A stretch of DNA of 49,000 nt from Apostichopus japonicus (taxonomy: Eukaryota; Echinodermata; Holothuroidea; Aspidochirotida; Stichopodidae), in contig NC_092566.1 of assembly GCF_037975245.1 (NCBI RefSeq), forward strand, positions 16,721,001 through 16,770,000, read 5' to 3'. The notes under the pieces are model-generated. The model was not told the DNA's origin and did no database searches. It saw only the letters and a list, made by a program, of their open reading frames with translations. A program made the translations under genes and the position numbers. Below are positions 47,504 to 49,000 of the stretch, one piece after another (the first letter of the stretch is position 1; every line of letters starts with the position of its first letter).

Positions 47504-49000
47504 TCATTTATCAACAGAAAAAAAGGATATTTCTACAGAAAAGGATACATTCTAATGAAATTCTAAGTACAGAGAACTGTGACAGCTAAGCAAACTGCGG
47601 ATAAATCAACAAAAAGATTATAATAGTTTTATATGAACCGTCAGAAGGCCTCCATACTGTGATCCAAATTCCTGTAGTTGAAGGCATAGCCAGTTATATA
47701 TGTTGCATTCAATCAACTGTATCTCAAGTTAGTGGCAAGATTATTGAGGTGCGTGGTTTCGACTTGCAGTGTGGGATATTTTTTCTTTGATAGAAGAAAA
47801 TCTCTTTAACTGACATATGGATATTTTGAAATGGGACAAAAATCGATGAGAACACTTTTTTGCAATAGTCAGTTTCCATGGAAAGCATGCTTTACGATGG
47901 GTCTAAGTGAACAATAAAATGTACTAAATGATCTATTCTTCTCGACTTACGGTAAACTAGTCAAAACAAAAATGTATAATATAATTATATCATATATAAT
48001 ATAATAGGCAAAATAATATATCAAATAAATGTTAATATATCCATATGTCGATCCATCATTCACCCATCACTTTATATACCAGTTTGTCGTTCCGTCAGCC
48101 TGTATGTCGGTCTATAAAAATTGAGGAAAGATTTATTATGCACATATGACTCATTTATCATTGATAATCTTGGATAACACTTGTCGAAAGAATCATTTGC
48201 TTTGTAAGCGTGTTTCATGCACGTGGCAATTCTCTATAAAATGCGAAGCTCATTACACTTCCAGTTTTTCCGAAGAAGGCGAACTGTTCGGTTTATCAAA
48301 TTAGAGCAAAAGCATGTTAGCAAACGGCTAATCCACTGCAAAAATCCTGTGTAGGGTCGAATTGTACAAGTTAGATCCTAGCAGGATCTTCCTCAGAGGC
48401 TAACTGAAACGAAAAGAAACTAGCAACTTTCGGGCTCAAGTTATCTTAACTTTTCGTAACCGTATTTAATTCGTTGCTTTCACGTTTTCCTAGTTGATGA
48501 CACTTACCACATACTTCGCTTTGGTGAAAAATCTGGAGGGATTGTATTATTTGATATCCATCTAGCCTAACGAACAAACAGTATTGTTTCAGGAAGTATA
48601 GGACTACCTGCTAATGAAAAAAGTGAACTCTTTGCATGATGTGGGCATTTTGTGCCAAAACAAACTTGTGACCGATTGTACTAACATATATTCACAAGTT
48701 TATCAACTGTCCCTAATAATTTAGATACATGACGCAGACGCTCCTATTTCTTAAAGGGATAAAAAGGCTTAAGTCTCCAAGAAACAGGAATTAAGAACAT
48801 ACAAACAGTTAAATTCATTTATTTTATGTATCTCATTATGAGATATAGCCTCATTCTTTTGGCCATAGAGATGTCTTTTCGTGAAGAACTTAATCTGAGT
48901 AATGAATAGAGCAAAATAAGATTCAACAAAGGAGAGGTAATATAAAAGGGTAGAGGTTTATCGAATAACTGATCAATTGCTAACAACTTTTCAAGTTAAG

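Larger units (their letters stand above)
41504..49000. other. Upstream region of the ODC-like gene, mostly repeats, no confirmed gene
   Basis: Holds the 265-bp tandem duplication, the 43834-44212 inverted repeat, the 44590 tandem blocks, the duplicated RUFY-start segment, a GGAT microsatellite at 46531-46551 and, at about 48345-48410, a decayed third copy of the hairpin repeat (GATCCTAGCAGGATC). Any 5'UTR exon of the ODC-like gene should lie here but cannot be placed. From 47600 to 49000 I see only unique AT-rich sequence apart from that repeat. Confidence 0.55.

Overview
The window looks like AT-rich animal genomic DNA, with spliced genes, long introns and a high density of degraded mobile elements. 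Protein similarity, a single RUFY gene carrying features of several vertebrate paralogues, and the repeat types suggest a marine invertebrate deuterostome. An echinoderm such as a sea cucumber is my best guess, but this is inference only.

Two protein-coding genes can be assembled exon by exon, both on the minus strand. The left half (1931-25826) is the 5' part of a RUFY-type gene (RUN and FYVE domain protein, an endosome/lysosome adaptor). It has ten coding exons in hand: two alternative first exons at 25658-25826 and 18867-18990, a RUN domain across 11566-15699, and coiled-coil exons from 1931 to 6482. The FYVE end lies beyond the left edge. The right half (28710-41503) is a complete nine-exon ornithine decarboxylase-family gene encoding 434 residues, with every intron phase matching. 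It keeps the PLP lysine and the reactive cysteine, but it has lost two phosphate-binding residues and one substrate-binding aspartate. It therefore resembles an antizyme-inhibitor-like pseudoenzyme or a neofunctionalised paralogue more than a standard decarboxylase.

Layout: 1-1930 non-coding, inside the RUFY gene; 1931-6482 coiled-coil exons; 6483-11565 large intron with tandem arrays; 11566-15699 RUN exons; 15700-18866 intron with a LINE remnant; 18867-25826 the two alternative starts; 25827-28495 intergenic, with a 13-bp G-rich minisatellite and hAT-like MITEs; 28496-41503 ODC-like gene, whose second intron (32639-38414) holds a roughly 4.3 kb CACTG-type transposon with clustered subterminal motifs and a nested 1.07 kb palindrome; 41504-49000 upstream DNA, with a second copy of the RUFY first-exon/promoter segment at 45187-45740.

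The most interesting signals are the eroded ODC active site, the paired RUFY first exons, the duplicated promoter segment, the CACTG element, a short dispersed retroposed repeat with a hammerhead-ribozyme-like fold, and a decoy partial copy of a RUFY exon. No bacterial, CRISPR or viral genes were seen. All comparisons with known proteins are from memory of family sequences; no database search was run.
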